From: UBA4744 sp963723165
Lineage (GTDB): Bacteria; Actinomycetota; Acidimicrobiia; Spongiisociales; UBA4744
Assembly: GCA_963723165.1 (NCBI GenBank)
Contig: CAVRPP010000002.1
Span: forward strand, 124,001-188,000
DNA: 64,000 nt
Reading direction: 5' to 3'
The position numbers and the translations under genes were made by a program. Of this stretch, positions 1 to 11,592 are shown piece by piece. The notes beneath the pieces were generated by a model that ran no database searches, had not been told where the DNA came from, and saw only the letters and a program-made list of their open reading frames with translations. Within the stretch, counting starts at the first letter, position 1, and each line of letters opens with the position of its first letter.

Positions 1-773
1 GCGGCGCTGGTTCTGGGAGCGATGGGGGTCGGTCTGTGGCTACCGCCGACGGTCGGTGCTCAAGAGGGTCCCGACGGGCGGGAGGTCTACCTGGCCAACT
101 GCGCCGCCTGCCACCAGGGGACCGGCACCGGTGTGCCGGGATCGTTCCCCCCGCTGGCGGACAACCCGAACATCCAGGACACCGCCTATGTAGGAACCGT
201 GATCCGGGAAGGGAAATCCGGTCCGATCGACGTCAACGGAGTCACCTACGACGGGCAGATGCCCGCCCAGGCGCAGCTCACCGATGCCGAGATCGACGCG
301 GTGATCGCCTACATCCAGGCCGGAGTCTTCGTCCCGGCCGACACCGCTCCGGTGGGTGAAGGCGGAGCCGCGGTCGGCGAGAAGCTCTTCATCGGCCGGG
401 TCGGGCTCGAGAACGGGGGACCCGCCTGTCATGCCTGCCACTCCGCCGGCACCTACACCAACCTGGGCGGACCGACCCTCGGACCGGACCTGACCGACTT
501 GACGGCCAGGTACGGAGGCACCGAAGCGGTCGCCTCGGCGCTGGCCACCCCGCCGTCGGCCACCATGCAGCCGATCTTCGAGAACAAAGCGCTGACCGAT
601 CAAGAACGCGCCGATCTGGCCGCCTTCTTCGGCTCCCTGACATCTCGCACCCTGGTCCAGGTCGATCTGTTGTGGATCCTCGGTCTGGTCGGCGCCGCCC
701 TGCTGGTCGGCCTGATGTTCGTTTTCCCCAAGCGCAATCGCATCAACTACCTCCGCCAACTGAGGAGCAGATC

Positions 774-777
<4 letters not shown>
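1..777 (+). CDS. narC: Membrane-anchored dihaem cytochrome c of the nar operon (5' end missing)
   Basis: Periplasmic electron-transfer subunit that probably links the quinol or cytochrome pool to the Nar enzyme. The frame is open to the window edge: a hydrophobic signal segment ending near VGAQ starts upstream of base 1, so the internal ATG at 22 is probably not the start. Two CxxCH haem c sites are visible, CAACH at 100-114 and CHACH at 427-441, each in its own cytochrome c fold with a downstream Met-containing loop. A single C-terminal membrane helix (about 660-725) is followed by KRNR-type basic residues, giving an outward-facing anchored protein. The stop overlaps the narG start by ATGA. 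A dihaem anchored cytochrome leading narGHJI is the arrangement known as narC in Thermus; a class I cytochrome also precedes nxrA in Nitrobacter. The symbol is assigned by context. Confidence 0.85.
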
Positions 778-4388
<3,611 letters not shown>

Positions 4389-4400
4389 AAGGGAGATCAC

Positions 4401-5912
4401 ATGGACGTCAGAGCCCACATGAGCATGATCTTCCACCTCGACAAGTGCATCGGCTGTCACACGTGCAGCGTCGCCTGCAAGAACCTGTGGACCGACCGCA
4501 AAGGCGCCGAGTACATGTGGTGGAACAACGTCGAGACCCGCCCTGGGTCCGGCTACCCGACCGGCTGGGAGGACCAGGACCACTACCGGGGCGGATGGAA
4601 AAAGGGATGGGTTGGAGTCGAGCTCAAGCTGCACACCCGGCCCAAAGGCCTGGCCAACCTGTTCTACAACCCGGCGCTGCCGGATCTGCAGGACTACTAC
4701 GAGCCGTTCACCTTCCGGTACGAGGATCTGTTCACCGCCCCCGAAGGGGACGACCAACCGACCGCTATTCCCATTTCGGCCATCACCGGCGAGCCGATGA
4801 ACATCGAATCCGGCCCCAACTGGGACGACGACCTCTCCGGTTCGGCCATCTACGCGGCCAACGATCCCAACTGGAAGAACGTCCCCACCGAGATCCAGGC
4901 CCAGATGGCCGAGATCGAACGGGTGGTATTCAACTACCTGCCCCGCATCTGCAACCACTGTCTCAATCCGGCTTGTGTGGCGGCCTGCCCGAGCGGCGCC
5001 ATCTACAAGCGGGGTGAGGACGGGGTAGTGCTGGTCAACGAAGACAAGTGCCGGGCCTGGCGCATGTGCGTGTCGGCTTGCCCTTATAAGAAGGTCTACT
5101 ACAACTGGTCGACCGGTAAGTCAGAGAAGTGCATCCTCTGTTTCCCCCGCATGGAGATCGGTCAGGCTCCCGCCTGTGCCCACTCCTGCGTGGGGAGGAT
5201 CCGCTACATGGGGGTGCTGCTCTACGACGCCGACGCCATCCAGTGGGGGGCGGAAGGTGACGAGAAGGATCTGATCGACCGGCAACTGGAAGTGATCCTC
5301 GACCCCTTCGACCCCGCCGTGATTGCGGCCGCCAAGGAGTCCGGGCTGGACGACGGCTGGATCGATGCCGCCCAGAAATCGCCGGCCTACAAGTTCGTCA
5401 AGGTCTGGAAGATGGCCCTGCCGCTGCACGCTGAGTATCGAACGATGGCGATGATGTTCTACGTTCCGCCCTTGTCTCCGGTGGTGTCGACCATCGAAGA
5501 GGGTCTCATCAGACTCGATCTTCCGCCCGAACAGGTCGACTTCGAACTGTTCGACAATCTGGAGAAGGCCCGGTTGCCGATCAAATACCTGGCCAACCTT
5601 TTTGCCGGCGGCAACGAGGAGCTGATCCGGGGCATCCTCCGAAAAATGCTGGCGGTGCGGATCTACAAACGCCGCCAGAGCGTTGAGGGAGAGATCGACG
5701 AGGCCACCATGAACATGGTGTGGTCGGCCGGGACCACCCCCGAGGAAATCGAAGCGATCTACAAGCTGACCACCATTCCGACCATTGCCGATCGGTTCGT
5801 GTTTCCGCCCTATCACCGGGAAATGGCCGCAGAGTCGATCTACGGAGACCCGCTGGCTCGCAAAGGGGAGACCGGGCTCGGGTACTCGGTGCCACCCGAG
5901 AGGGGGGCATGA
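4401..5912 (+). CDS. narH: Nitrate reductase beta subunit, four Fe-S clusters
   Basis: Electron-wire subunit between NarI haem and NarG. The 503 residues compare with 512 in E. coli. Cysteine groups are visible in order: CIGCHTCSVAC near residue 16, CNHCLNPACVAACP in the middle, CRAWRMCVSACP, and KCILCFPR followed by CAHSC. The CRAWRMC group has Trp in place of one cysteine, the mark of the family's [3Fe-4S] cluster FS4. The segment CVGRIRYMGVLLYDAD is almost identical to E. coli. A GGGAG ribosome site precedes the ATG at 4401. The gene ends with a TGATG junction into narJ, suggesting translational coupling. Confidence 0.96.
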   Translation: MDVRAHMSMIFHLDKCIGCHTCSVACKNLWTDRKGAEYMWWNNVETRPGSGYPTGWEDQDHYRGGWKKGWVGVELKLHTRPKGLANLFYNPALPDLQDYYEPFTFRYEDLFTAPEGDDQPTAIPISAITGEPMNIESGPNWDDDLSGSAIYAANDPNWKNVPTEIQAQMAEIERVVFNYLPRICNHCLNPACVAACPSGAIYKRGEDGVVLVNEDKCRAWRMCVSACPYKKVYYNWSTGKSEKCILCFPRMEIGQAPACAHSCVGRIRYMGVLLYDADAIQWGAEGDEKDLIDRQLEVILDPFDPAVIAAAKESGLDDGWIDAAQKSPAYKFVKVWKMALPLHAEYRTMAMMFYVPPLSPVVSTIEEGLIRLDLPPEQVDFELFDNLEKARLPIKYLANLFAGGNEELIRGILRKMLAVRIYKRRQSVEGEIDEATMNMVWSAGTTPEEIEAIYKLTTIPTIADRFVFPPYHREMAAESIYGDPLARKGETGLGYSVPPERGA

Positions 5913-6427
5913 TGAACGACTTCGATGCGATTGCCATGGCACTTCAATACCCCGGCCCTGGGCGTCTCGAAGAGCTCAGGGAATCCTGGGAGTCGTTGCC
6001 GGGTGGGCCCGTTCGACGACATCTGGTCAAGTTCCTTGGGGAGATCGAGAAGCTCTCGCCGGCGGGATGGGAGGAGTTGCATACCCGGACCTTGGATCTG
6101 GCCCCGATCTTCGCCCCGTATGTCGGTTTCACGATTTGGGGTGAGAACTACCAGCGGGGCGAATTCATGGCCGCCGTGAAGGTCGCCCAGGAAGCCATCG
6201 GGATCGACCCTCATGGAGAACTGCCGGATCACCTCGAACCGGTGCTGCGGTACCTGGCCGCATCCGGTGAGCCGTTCCCGGGCTTGATCGAGGTGTTCCC
6301 CCGGGCAGTGTCGAAAATGGCGAAAACGTTGAAAGAGGCGGAGTCAGATAACGCGTACCGCCATGTCCTGGCAGCCGCGGCGGAGGCGGCCGAGCGACTC
6401 GAGGTCCCGGTGGGAGGTGCCGGATGA
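5912..6427 (+). CDS. narJ: Nitrate reductase assembly chaperone NarJ
   Basis: Cytoplasmic chaperone that holds apo-NarG while the molybdenum cofactor is inserted and the complex docks on NarI. At 171 residues it is shorter than E. coli NarJ (236) but has the all-helical TorD/NarJ look: an early LQYPGP segment, the APIFAPYVGFTIWGENYQRGEFM block and a Leu/Ala-rich C-terminal half. Two adjacent ATGs (5909, 5912) are possible. The second is chosen because the G-rich ribosome site at 5901-5907 is then about five bases away. It overlaps narI by ATGA. Identity is moderate, so the call leans on position as well as on sequence. Confidence 0.9.
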   Translation: MNDFDAIAMALQYPGPGRLEELRESWESLPGGPVRRHLVKFLGEIEKLSPAGWEELHTRTLDLAPIFAPYVGFTIWGENYQRGEFMAAVKVAQEAIGIDPHGELPDHLEPVLRYLAASGEPFPGLIEVFPRAVSKMAKTLKEAESDNAYRHVLAAAAEAAERLEVPVGGAG

Positions 6428-7140
6428 ACTGGAACCTGCTCCTCTTCGTGGTGTTCCCGTACGTCGCCGTGGTGCTGGCGATCGTCGGGACCGTGTACCG
6501 GATGGTCCGGCGTCCTTTCACCGTTTCGTCGCTCTCGTCGCAGCTGCTGGAGAGCCGCCGGTTGTTCTGGGGGTCCGTGCCGTTCCATTGGGGCATCCTG
6601 GTGATCCTCGGAGCCCACTTCGTGGCGCTGGTCTTGCCGGGCAGTCTGGAAGTGTGGAACCGGGTTCCGATCCGGTTGTACGTGCTGGAAATCACCGGGC
6701 TGGCCCTGGCTCTGTGGGCTTTGTTCGGGCTGGGGATGCTGATCTACCGGCGGGTCGGTGTCGCCAAGATCCGGGCCGTGACCACGCGCATGGACCTGGT
6801 GGTACTCGGCCTGTTGCTGCTGCAGGTGATCACCGGCATCCTGATCGCCACGGTCTACCGGTTCGGGTCCTACTGGGGAACCGGGGTGTTTGTGCCCTAC
6901 GTGCAGTCACTGTTCGTCCTGCAACCTCGCCCGGAGTTGATTGCGCCGCTGCCGTTCATCCTCCAGTTTCATGCGTCGCTGTTCTTCGTATGGCTGGTGG
7001 TCTTCCCGTTCTCGCGGCTGGTGCACATCATCACCTTCCCGCTGCGGTACCTGACCCGCCCCTTCCAACTGGTCAAGTGGCTGCGGCGTGACCGTCCCGT
7101 CAGCAGCGAGCGTGAACCGGTCGGCGCCGGAAGGGTCTAG
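6424..7140 (+). CDS. narI: Nitrate reductase gamma subunit, dihaem cytochrome b (NarI)
   Basis: Membrane subunit that oxidises quinol and passes electrons to NarH. The 238 residues contain about five hydrophobic helices. The four haem b ligands are His55, His65, His183 and His201, which match E. coli His56, 66, 187 and 205 almost one for one. Complete quinol-oxidising machinery is therefore present even though a cytochrome c is also encoded at the head of the operon. It is the last gene of the operon. No narK nitrate transporter follows; the next genes are on the other strand. Confidence 0.95.
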   Translation: MNWNLLLFVVFPYVAVVLAIVGTVYRMVRRPFTVSSLSSQLLESRRLFWGSVPFHWGILVILGAHFVALVLPGSLEVWNRVPIRLYVLEITGLALALWALFGLGMLIYRRVGVAKIRAVTTRMDLVVLGLLLLQVITGILIATVYRFGSYWGTGVFVPYVQSLFVLQPRPELIAPLPFILQFHASLFFVWLVVFPFSRLVHIITFPLRYLTRPFQLVKWLRRDRPVSSEREPVGAGRV

Positions 7141-7174
7141 AGCCCGTGGCGCGGAGTGGGCGGCTTCGCGATGG

Positions 7175-7230
7175 TGCCCCCTCCGACCTCGCTTCGCTCG
7201 GCCACCTCCCCCACGTGAAGTGGGGGAGGA
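7175..7230. repeat. Palindromic intergenic repeat, copy 1
   Basis: Lies between narI and the convergent luciferase-family gene, in a 194-base gap with no gene. The unit reads TGCCCCCTCCGACC, then a small hairpin (TCGCTTCGCTCG), then CCACCTCCCCC, a short spacer and GTGGGGGAGG, so the last two blocks pair into a stem. The same modular design occurs at 9031-9099, inverted at 8956-9010, and in looser form in 19590-19760. It may act as a bidirectional terminator or be a REP-like mobile repeat. Confidence 0.7.
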
Positions 7231-7334
7231 CGGTTTTGGGGCGCCCATTTTCCTGAGGTGCTGGGTTGGAAGGCGCGCTACGGCACGTCGGGCTGCTTGC
7301 TCTGCCATGGGAAGGGTTGGTTGTACGTCGGAGC

Positions 7335-8225
7335 TCAGAGTTCGGCGAGATCGCCGACCGCCGGTTCGAGCCGCCGGATGTACCCGGCCGGGTCGGTGCC
7401 GAGAGGAATGACCATCACTCGATCGATGCCCAGGTCGGCGTATGCTCGCATCTCCTCGACGAAGGCTGAGGTGGCCTCGTCGGTGGCGGGCGGACCACCC
7501 AGGTACATGATGGTCTTCTCGATACGGTCGTAGTCGGTGCCTTCCGATTCACAATGTCCTTGGAGCACCTGCAGCTTGTGGGCGATCTCGGGCGGTCCGG
7601 CCTGCGAGTACGGGCCCATGGCCAGGTTGCACGCGTCGGCATATCGCGCCACCAGTCGCAGCGTCTTCTTCTCTCCGCCGCCGCCAATCATGATCGGCGG
7701 GTGGGGCTTCTGGACCGGGCCGGGAACGTCGATGGTTTCTGCGAGTTGATAGTGCTTGCCTTCGTACGGCCCGTCTTCTTCGCTCCAGATCTGCTTCGCG
7801 ATCTGCAGCGTCTCCTCCAGGCGCTCGAACCGCTCCGAGGTGGAGGGGAAAGGCACACCGAGACCGTGGTGTTCGCGGTCGTGCCAGGCGGCGCCGATCC
7901 CGAACCCGGCCCGACCTCCGGAAAGAATGTCGAGGGTCGTAACCGTTTTGGGGAGCAGCCCGGGGTGGCGGTAGGTGACGCCTCCCACCAGGAGGTGCAG
8001 GTGGATCTTGGACGTGATCCCGGCGAGATAGCCGAGAGTGGTGTAGCCCTCCAGCATCGGCTCGCTCGGTCCGCCGAGACCGGGCAATTGGAAGAAGTGA
8101 TCCATGACACTGAGGGCTGAGGCCCCCACATCCTCGGCTGCGGTTGCCACTTCAGCCAGAGTGGCGCCCATCGCGACGGGTTCCTGCTCCCAGGAGAAGC
8201 TTGCCACGTGAAAGCCGAGTTGCAT
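7335..8225 (-). CDS. Luciferase-like (LLM class) F420/flavin-dependent oxidoreductase
   Basis: Predicted TIM-barrel oxidoreductase of the bacterial luciferase-like superfamily; actinobacterial members usually take hydride from reduced F420, but the substrate cannot be named. The 296 residues begin MQLGFHVASFSW and contain the family blocks SVMDHFFQLPG, TYRHPGLLPK, SGGRAGFGIGAAW, ERFERLEE and PPIMIGGGGEKKTLRLVARYAD. The reading frame stays open upstream, but the ATG at 8225 is preferred because AAGGAAA lies about seven bases before it and homology begins there. It is convergent with the nar operon and precedes nothing obviously related. Electron carrier preference is inference. Confidence 0.88.
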   Translation of the reverse strand: MQLGFHVASFSWEQEPVAMGATLAEVATAAEDVGASALSVMDHFFQLPGLGGPSEPMLEGYTTLGYLAGITSKIHLHLLVGGVTYRHPGLLPKTVTTLDILSGGRAGFGIGAAWHDREHHGLGVPFPSTSERFERLEETLQIAKQIWSEEDGPYEGKHYQLAETIDVPGPVQKPHPPIMIGGGGEKKTLRLVARYADACNLAMGPYSQAGPPEIAHKLQVLQGHCESEGTDYDRIEKTIMYLGGPPATDEATSAFVEEMRAYADLGIDRVMVIPLGTDPAGYIRRLEPAVGDLAEL

Positions 8226-8274
8226 GAGATTTCCTTCCAGGGATTGAGTACCAGAGCGTACCGACCGGAGTGCC

Positions 8275-8862
8275 CTATGTTCCTGGTAGCCCGAAGCGGG
8301 ACAAGCCCTCCTCGAGATCGTCGTCCTTGTCGACACTGAACCACGACCGTCCGTCCTCACCCCAGGCTTGCCACTCTGCCTCCTCGATGGGGCGGAGGAG
8401 CATCTCATCAAGGAGCGACTGGACTGAGCCGTCGGCTGCGTCCTCCGCCGCCGCCCGCTCCGCCCACGCGCCTGGGTATATGCCGCAGGTCACCTGGCGG
8501 GCACCCTGGTCGATGGGGACCACGGCGTGCAGCGGCCCGGCTTGTCCGAGCAAGGCGGCAAGGGTTTCGGATCGAATCCACGGCTGGTCGACCGCTACCA
8601 CCAGCACCGGCTCACCATCCGCGATCCGCAAAGCCGTGGCCAGGCCGGCCAAGGGGCCACGCCGGGCCGGGTGGTCGTCCGGCACACATCTGATCCCGGC
8701 CAGGGTTCCGGCCCTGCCCAGCACGATGAGGTGATCGGTAACCGATCCGAGCGCCGTTGCTACCCATTCGACCATGGGGCGGCCTGAGACTTGCACGAGG
8801 GCCTTGTCTCGTCCCATGCGCGAGGCGCTGCCGCCGGCCAGGATGACACCGAGAGGATTCAT
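8275..8862 (-). CDS. mobA: Molybdenum cofactor guanylyltransferase MobA
   Basis: Transfers GMP from GTP to molybdopterin to make the MGD cofactor used by NarG-type enzymes. The 195-residue nucleotidyltransferase carries the N-terminal signature LAGGSASRMGRDKAL, followed by RRGPLAGLATAL and the metal-binding VVAVDQPWI segment where MobA proteins usually have DMP. ATG at 8862 places the signature at residue 7; the open frame extends further upstream but has no family sequence there. Its place about 1.1 kb from narGHJI supports a role in supplying that enzyme. MocA-like cytidylyl or other nucleotidyltransferases are the alternative. Confidence 0.88.
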   Translation of the reverse strand: MNPLGVILAGGSASRMGRDKALVQVSGRPMVEWVATALGSVTDHLIVLGRAGTLAGIRCVPDDHPARRGPLAGLATALRIADGEPVLVVAVDQPWIRSETLAALLGQAGPLHAVVPIDQGARQVTCGIYPGAWAERAAAEDAADGSVQSLLDEMLLRPIEEAEWQAWGEDGRSWFSVDKDDDLEEGLSRFGLPGT

Positions 8863-8955
8863 GCGATCACCGTAGTTGCTCGACGTTCGGAACCTGCCCC
8901 GTTGCAGGTGTCGGGTTGCCTGATGCCCACATTCCGCCCTGTTGGGCCACATCGT

Positions 8956-9010
8956 GCTCCCCCGGCGCAGACGGGGGAGCTGTCTGAGCGAAGCGAGGAC
9001 TGAGGGGGCA
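8956..9010. repeat. Palindromic intergenic repeat, copy 2 (inverted)
   Basis: In the gap between mobA and the PCuAC gene. It starts GCTCCCCC, has a spacer, GGGGGAGC, then GAGCGAAGCGAG and ends GAGGGGGCA, which is the reverse complement of the layout of the copy at 7175. With the copy at 9031 it forms a head-to-head pair. No coding content was found in the rest of the 8863-9125 gap. Confidence 0.65.
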
Positions 9011-9030
9011 TACAGCCTGTTGACAACCTC

Positions 9031-9099
9031 TGCCCCCTCCCCCTCCGACCGATTGCTACTCGCAATCGGCCACCTCCCCCACCTTCGGCGGGGGAGGAC
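9031..9099. repeat. Palindromic intergenic repeat, copy 3
   Basis: Reads TGCCCCCTCCCCCTCCGACC, then a 6-bp hairpin (GATTGC, loop, GCAATC), then CCACCTCCCCCACC and GGGGGAGGACG. The inner hairpin differs in sequence from copy 1 but still pairs, a compensatory pattern that argues for selection on RNA or DNA structure rather than on primary sequence. Confidence 0.7.
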
Positions 9100-9125
9100 G
9101 TGGAAACGTCCCCTATCGCCCGGGC

Positions 9126-9572
9126 CTACGGCTCCCGGATCTCGACGTCGAGTGTTATCTCACCGGCCATCTCGAACTGCAACGTCATTTCCAGTTCGGC
9201 GCCCTCGGTGAAGGCCTCGAGCTTTTCGATGCACATCACGTGGAGGCCACCCGGTTCTAGCTCCGCCGAACCTCCGGCCGGGACGGCGATCTGGTTATCG
9301 GGGACCGGTCGCATCGCCATCGCTCCCTCATCGTTCATGTAGGACTCGTGAAGCTCTACGGTGCCGCAGGCCGGCGAGCGAGCGCCGATCAGGGCGTCAT
9401 CTTCGGCGCCGCTGTTGTTGATGCTCATGAAGAACGCACCTGCGGTCGCGACGCTTGGTGACGGTCTGCCCCATGCGTCCGAGATCTCGATGCCGGTGGC
9501 TTCTGAACATGATGAGGTGGCCGCAGCCATCACCAGTGCGGTCAACGCCAAGCGTGTCGTGATCCGTTTCAC
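9126..9572 (-). CDS. PCuAC-family copper chaperone lipoprotein
   Basis: Extracytoplasmic Cu(I) carrier that delivers copper to the CuA/CuB centres of cytochrome oxidase, usually together with Sco proteins. The 148-residue precursor has a basic N-terminus, a hydrophobic stretch and an SSC lipobox-like site near residue 22. The copper-binding signature is present as HESYM, an MAM about twelve residues after that His, and HVM near the C-terminus, matching the HxM-type ligand set of the family with one extra residue in the first spacer. It is the third gene of a minus-strand operon after two Sco genes (45-base gap). The ba3 oxidase about 10 kb away is the likely client. Confidence 0.88.
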   Translation of the reverse strand: MKRITTRLALTALVMAAATSSCSEATGIEISDAWGRPSPSVATAGAFFMSINNSGAEDDALIGARSPACGTVELHESYMNDEGAMAMRPVPDNQIAVPAGGSAELEPGGLHVMCIEKLEAFTEGAELEMTLQFEMAGEITLDVEIREP

Positions 9573-9617
9573 TCTCGTTCCTTCCGGGTAGACGTTTCCG
9601 TTCTCCCTCCCAGATCT

Positions 9618-10247
9618 CTATCGCAGCATGTAGTCGAGGTCGGCGGCGATGGCATCGGCGCCGGTCCCGTAGCCGATGACCAGCTTGAGCCGCCCTTCCC
9701 GGTCGATCACATTGAGGGTGGCGACGTGATCGACGAGATATCCGGAAGCTCCTTCTTCTTCGTGTGCCTCGTACCAGATCCCGTACGGCGTTGCCACGCT
9801 GCGCACCTCATCTTCGGTGCCCGTCACCCCGACGAAGGTGGGGTTGAAGAATTCGACGTACTCGGCCAGCTTGGCCGGGTCATCGCGGGCCGGGTCGACC
9901 GAGATCATGATCAGTTGCACGTCCTCGGCCTTGTCGCCCATTTGGCCGAGAGCTTTGTTGACATCAGAGAGGGTGTTCGGGCACACGTCCGGGCAGAACG
10001 TGTAGCCGAAGTAGAGCACCACCAGTTTTCCGCGATAGTCGCTGAGGTTGACCGGTCCGTTCGCTGAGGCGAGGGTGAAATCGGCGACCGGCAGCTCCGA
10101 TTGGAGCACCGTCCCGCTGAACTGGTGGGGCCGCAACCGGGGCAATACCAGCCATGCAAACAAGGCGAGGACGACCGTGATGCCCAACACAACGGGGAGC
10201 AGACGGCCGACGGGTTTGGAACGGGGGCTTTGTTGAAGTTCGGTCAT
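9618..10247 (-). CDS. Sco1/SenC-family copper chaperone
   Basis: Membrane-anchored thioredoxin-fold protein for CuA site assembly. The 209 residues contain one N-terminal membrane helix (about 17-34) and the Sco signature TFCPDVCPNTL, with the CxxxC copper/thiol pair. The distal ligand His is present in LVDHVATLNVI, so the full Cu-binding triad is intact. The start overlaps the stop of the upstream Sco gene by ATGA, and PCuAC follows, giving a three-gene copper delivery operon. Function is assigned from the family. Confidence 0.92.
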   Translation of the reverse strand: MTELQQSPRSKPVGRLLPVVLGITVVLALFAWLVLPRLRPHQFSGTVLQSELPVADFTLASANGPVNLSDYRGKLVVLYFGYTFCPDVCPNTLSDVNKALGQMGDKAEDVQLIMISVDPARDDPAKLAEYVEFFNPTFVGVTGTEDEVRSVATPYGIWYEAHEEEGASGYLVDHVATLNVIDREGRLKLVIGYGTGADAIAADLDYMLR

Positions 10248-10918
10248 GGTGAGTAGCAGAGGAAGAGGTGGGCTGCTTCGTAGGCGAGGGTAGCGGCGCC
10301 GGTGCTTTTCTCGACCTCCTCGGCGATGACGCCGAGATGGCGGACGATGCGATCGACATCGGGTGCGACGGTCTGGTAGCGGTATTCGTTGCGGATGATC
10401 CCGTAGCCGTCGACCAGGACAAAACCGGGATCAAGGATGAGCGTCCCGTCGTCCTGCTGCTCGTAGAAGGTGCGAAACCCGCCGCCGACGATGTCTTTGA
10501 GTGCCCGGTCATTTTCCGTTGTGGCAAACCGCCAGTTGTCGGCGGCTCCGACATCGGCGGCGTGAGCTGCGAGAACCTCAGGTGTGTCGCGTTGCGGATC
10601 GACCGAAATCGTCACGAACGCAACCTCATTGCCATACAGCTCAACCTCGCCGAGCCGGTTCTGTACCGCCTTCATGGTGGCGTCGACGTCTCCGCAGGGT
10701 GGCGGGCAGTTGGTATATGTGAAGCTGTAGAGCACAAACTTGCCCCGCAAGTCCTCGCTGGTGAGCCGCTCGCCTGATTGGTCGGTGAGCGTGAAACCCG
10801 GCGCGAGACGAACCCGGGGCAGCACCTGAACCGGCTGGAAGACAACGAACGCTCCGACGGCGAGGAAGACGACCACCGCGAAGCTGATCAGCCCGATTTT
10901 CCACCCGCGGCTCACCAT
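10244..10918 (-). CDS. Sco-like thioredoxin-fold protein lacking the distal histidine
   Basis: First gene of the copper operon. The 224 residues have an N-terminal membrane helix (about 8-28) and a Sco-type CPPPC motif in YTNCPPPCGDVD. The segment equivalent to VDHVA in the neighbouring Sco protein reads LDPGFVLVDG, with Pro where the third copper ligand His should be. Family knowledge says copper binding by Sco needs that His, so this copy may serve as a thiol-disulphide reductant for CuA cysteines or for its partner. An extra Cys lies five residues from the C-terminus (LFLCYSP). The pairing of an intact and a His-less Sco is inferred to be a division of labour. Confidence 0.85.
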   Translation of the reverse strand: MVSRGWKIGLISFAVVVFLAVGAFVVFQPVQVLPRVRLAPGFTLTDQSGERLTSEDLRGKFVLYSFTYTNCPPPCGDVDATMKAVQNRLGEVELYGNEVAFVTISVDPQRDTPEVLAAHAADVGAADNWRFATTENDRALKDIVGGGFRTFYEQQDDGTLILDPGFVLVDGYGIIRNEYRYQTVAPDVDRIVRHLGVIAEEVEKSTGAATLAYEAAHLFLCYSP

Positions 10919-11061
10919 GCGCTTCTCCCGGTGAATGCAGCCGGTGGGAGCCCGAAATCGTGAAACGTCATCATGAGCCGTTCCATGGTAGTTGTGGTTC
11001 CGTATGAGAAATCCGGCCCCGATCGAGGAACGGAAAGCCAGGGCTACACTGCTTTTCCGTC

Positions 11062-11484
11062 ATGCGTCGCCTCTTTCCCGTCATCGTTGTATGCCTGGTT
11101 TTGCTGTCGGGTTGCGGCGAGGACGGAGGCAGCAATTTGTCCTCCGACGCCGACGCGGCCAATGTTCCGAACTTGTTGGGAAGCTATGTCGTCAACGGTT
11201 TCGACCCGCTCGGGACCGAGTACGGCGGACACCTGACCATCACCGAAGGCGAGGGTCTCAACCGCTTCCACCTCCAGTGGATCATCACCGGCAGCGTCCA
11301 GGAAGGGACCGCCAGCCTGGACGGCAACAAACTGCTCGTTGTATGGAGAACGGTCGAGGGGCTCAACGCCGACGCCTCCGGAACAGCCGAATACACGGTG
11401 ACTGAAGCGGGCGAGCTGTACGGGATCAGGACGGTGATCGGGAGCGACGAGACCGGAACCGAAGAGGCGTTCCCGAATCACTAG
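11062..11484 (+). CDS. Hypothetical lipoprotein
   Basis: I do not recognise a family. The 140-residue precursor has a clear lipoprotein signal (MRRLF, hydrophobic core, LLSGC lipobox with Cys near residue 18). The mature part is acidic and rich in Thr/Gly, with the look of a small beta-sandwich or lipocalin-like domain (LLGSYVVNG, GGHLTITEGEG, LQWIITGS, GTAEYTVTEAGELYGI). It is divergent from the copper operon, sharing a 143-base upstream region, and is followed by a strong hairpin. Location is probably the outer face of the membrane. No function is proposed. Confidence 0.75.
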   Translation: MRRLFPVIVVCLVLLSGCGEDGGSNLSSDADAANVPNLLGSYVVNGFDPLGTEYGGHLTITEGEGLNRFHLQWIITGSVQEGTASLDGNKLLVVWRTVEGLNADASGTAEYTVTEAGELYGIRTVIGSDETGTEEAFPNH

Positions 11485-11520
11485 ACGATCAGTCTTTCGC
11501 CGGGCCGACCCGGGCGTGCC

Positions 11521-11558
11521 CAGGGCCAACCGTCCCCTTTTTGGGACCGTTGGCCCTG
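11521..11558. terminator. Strong 16-bp hairpin after the lipoprotein gene
   Basis: Left arm CAGGGCCAACCGTCCC (11521-11536) pairs with right arm GGGACCGTTGGCCCTG (11543-11558) with a single mismatch, around a loop CTTTTT. It lies between the lipoprotein stop and the ABC ATPase start. The T run is in the loop and not after the stem, so it is not a textbook intrinsic terminator; an actinobacterial-type hairpin terminator or a protein-binding site are both possible. Confidence 0.6.
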
Positions 11559-11592
11559 GCAATCTCGTCCCAACCCACGTCAGGATGGCAGG

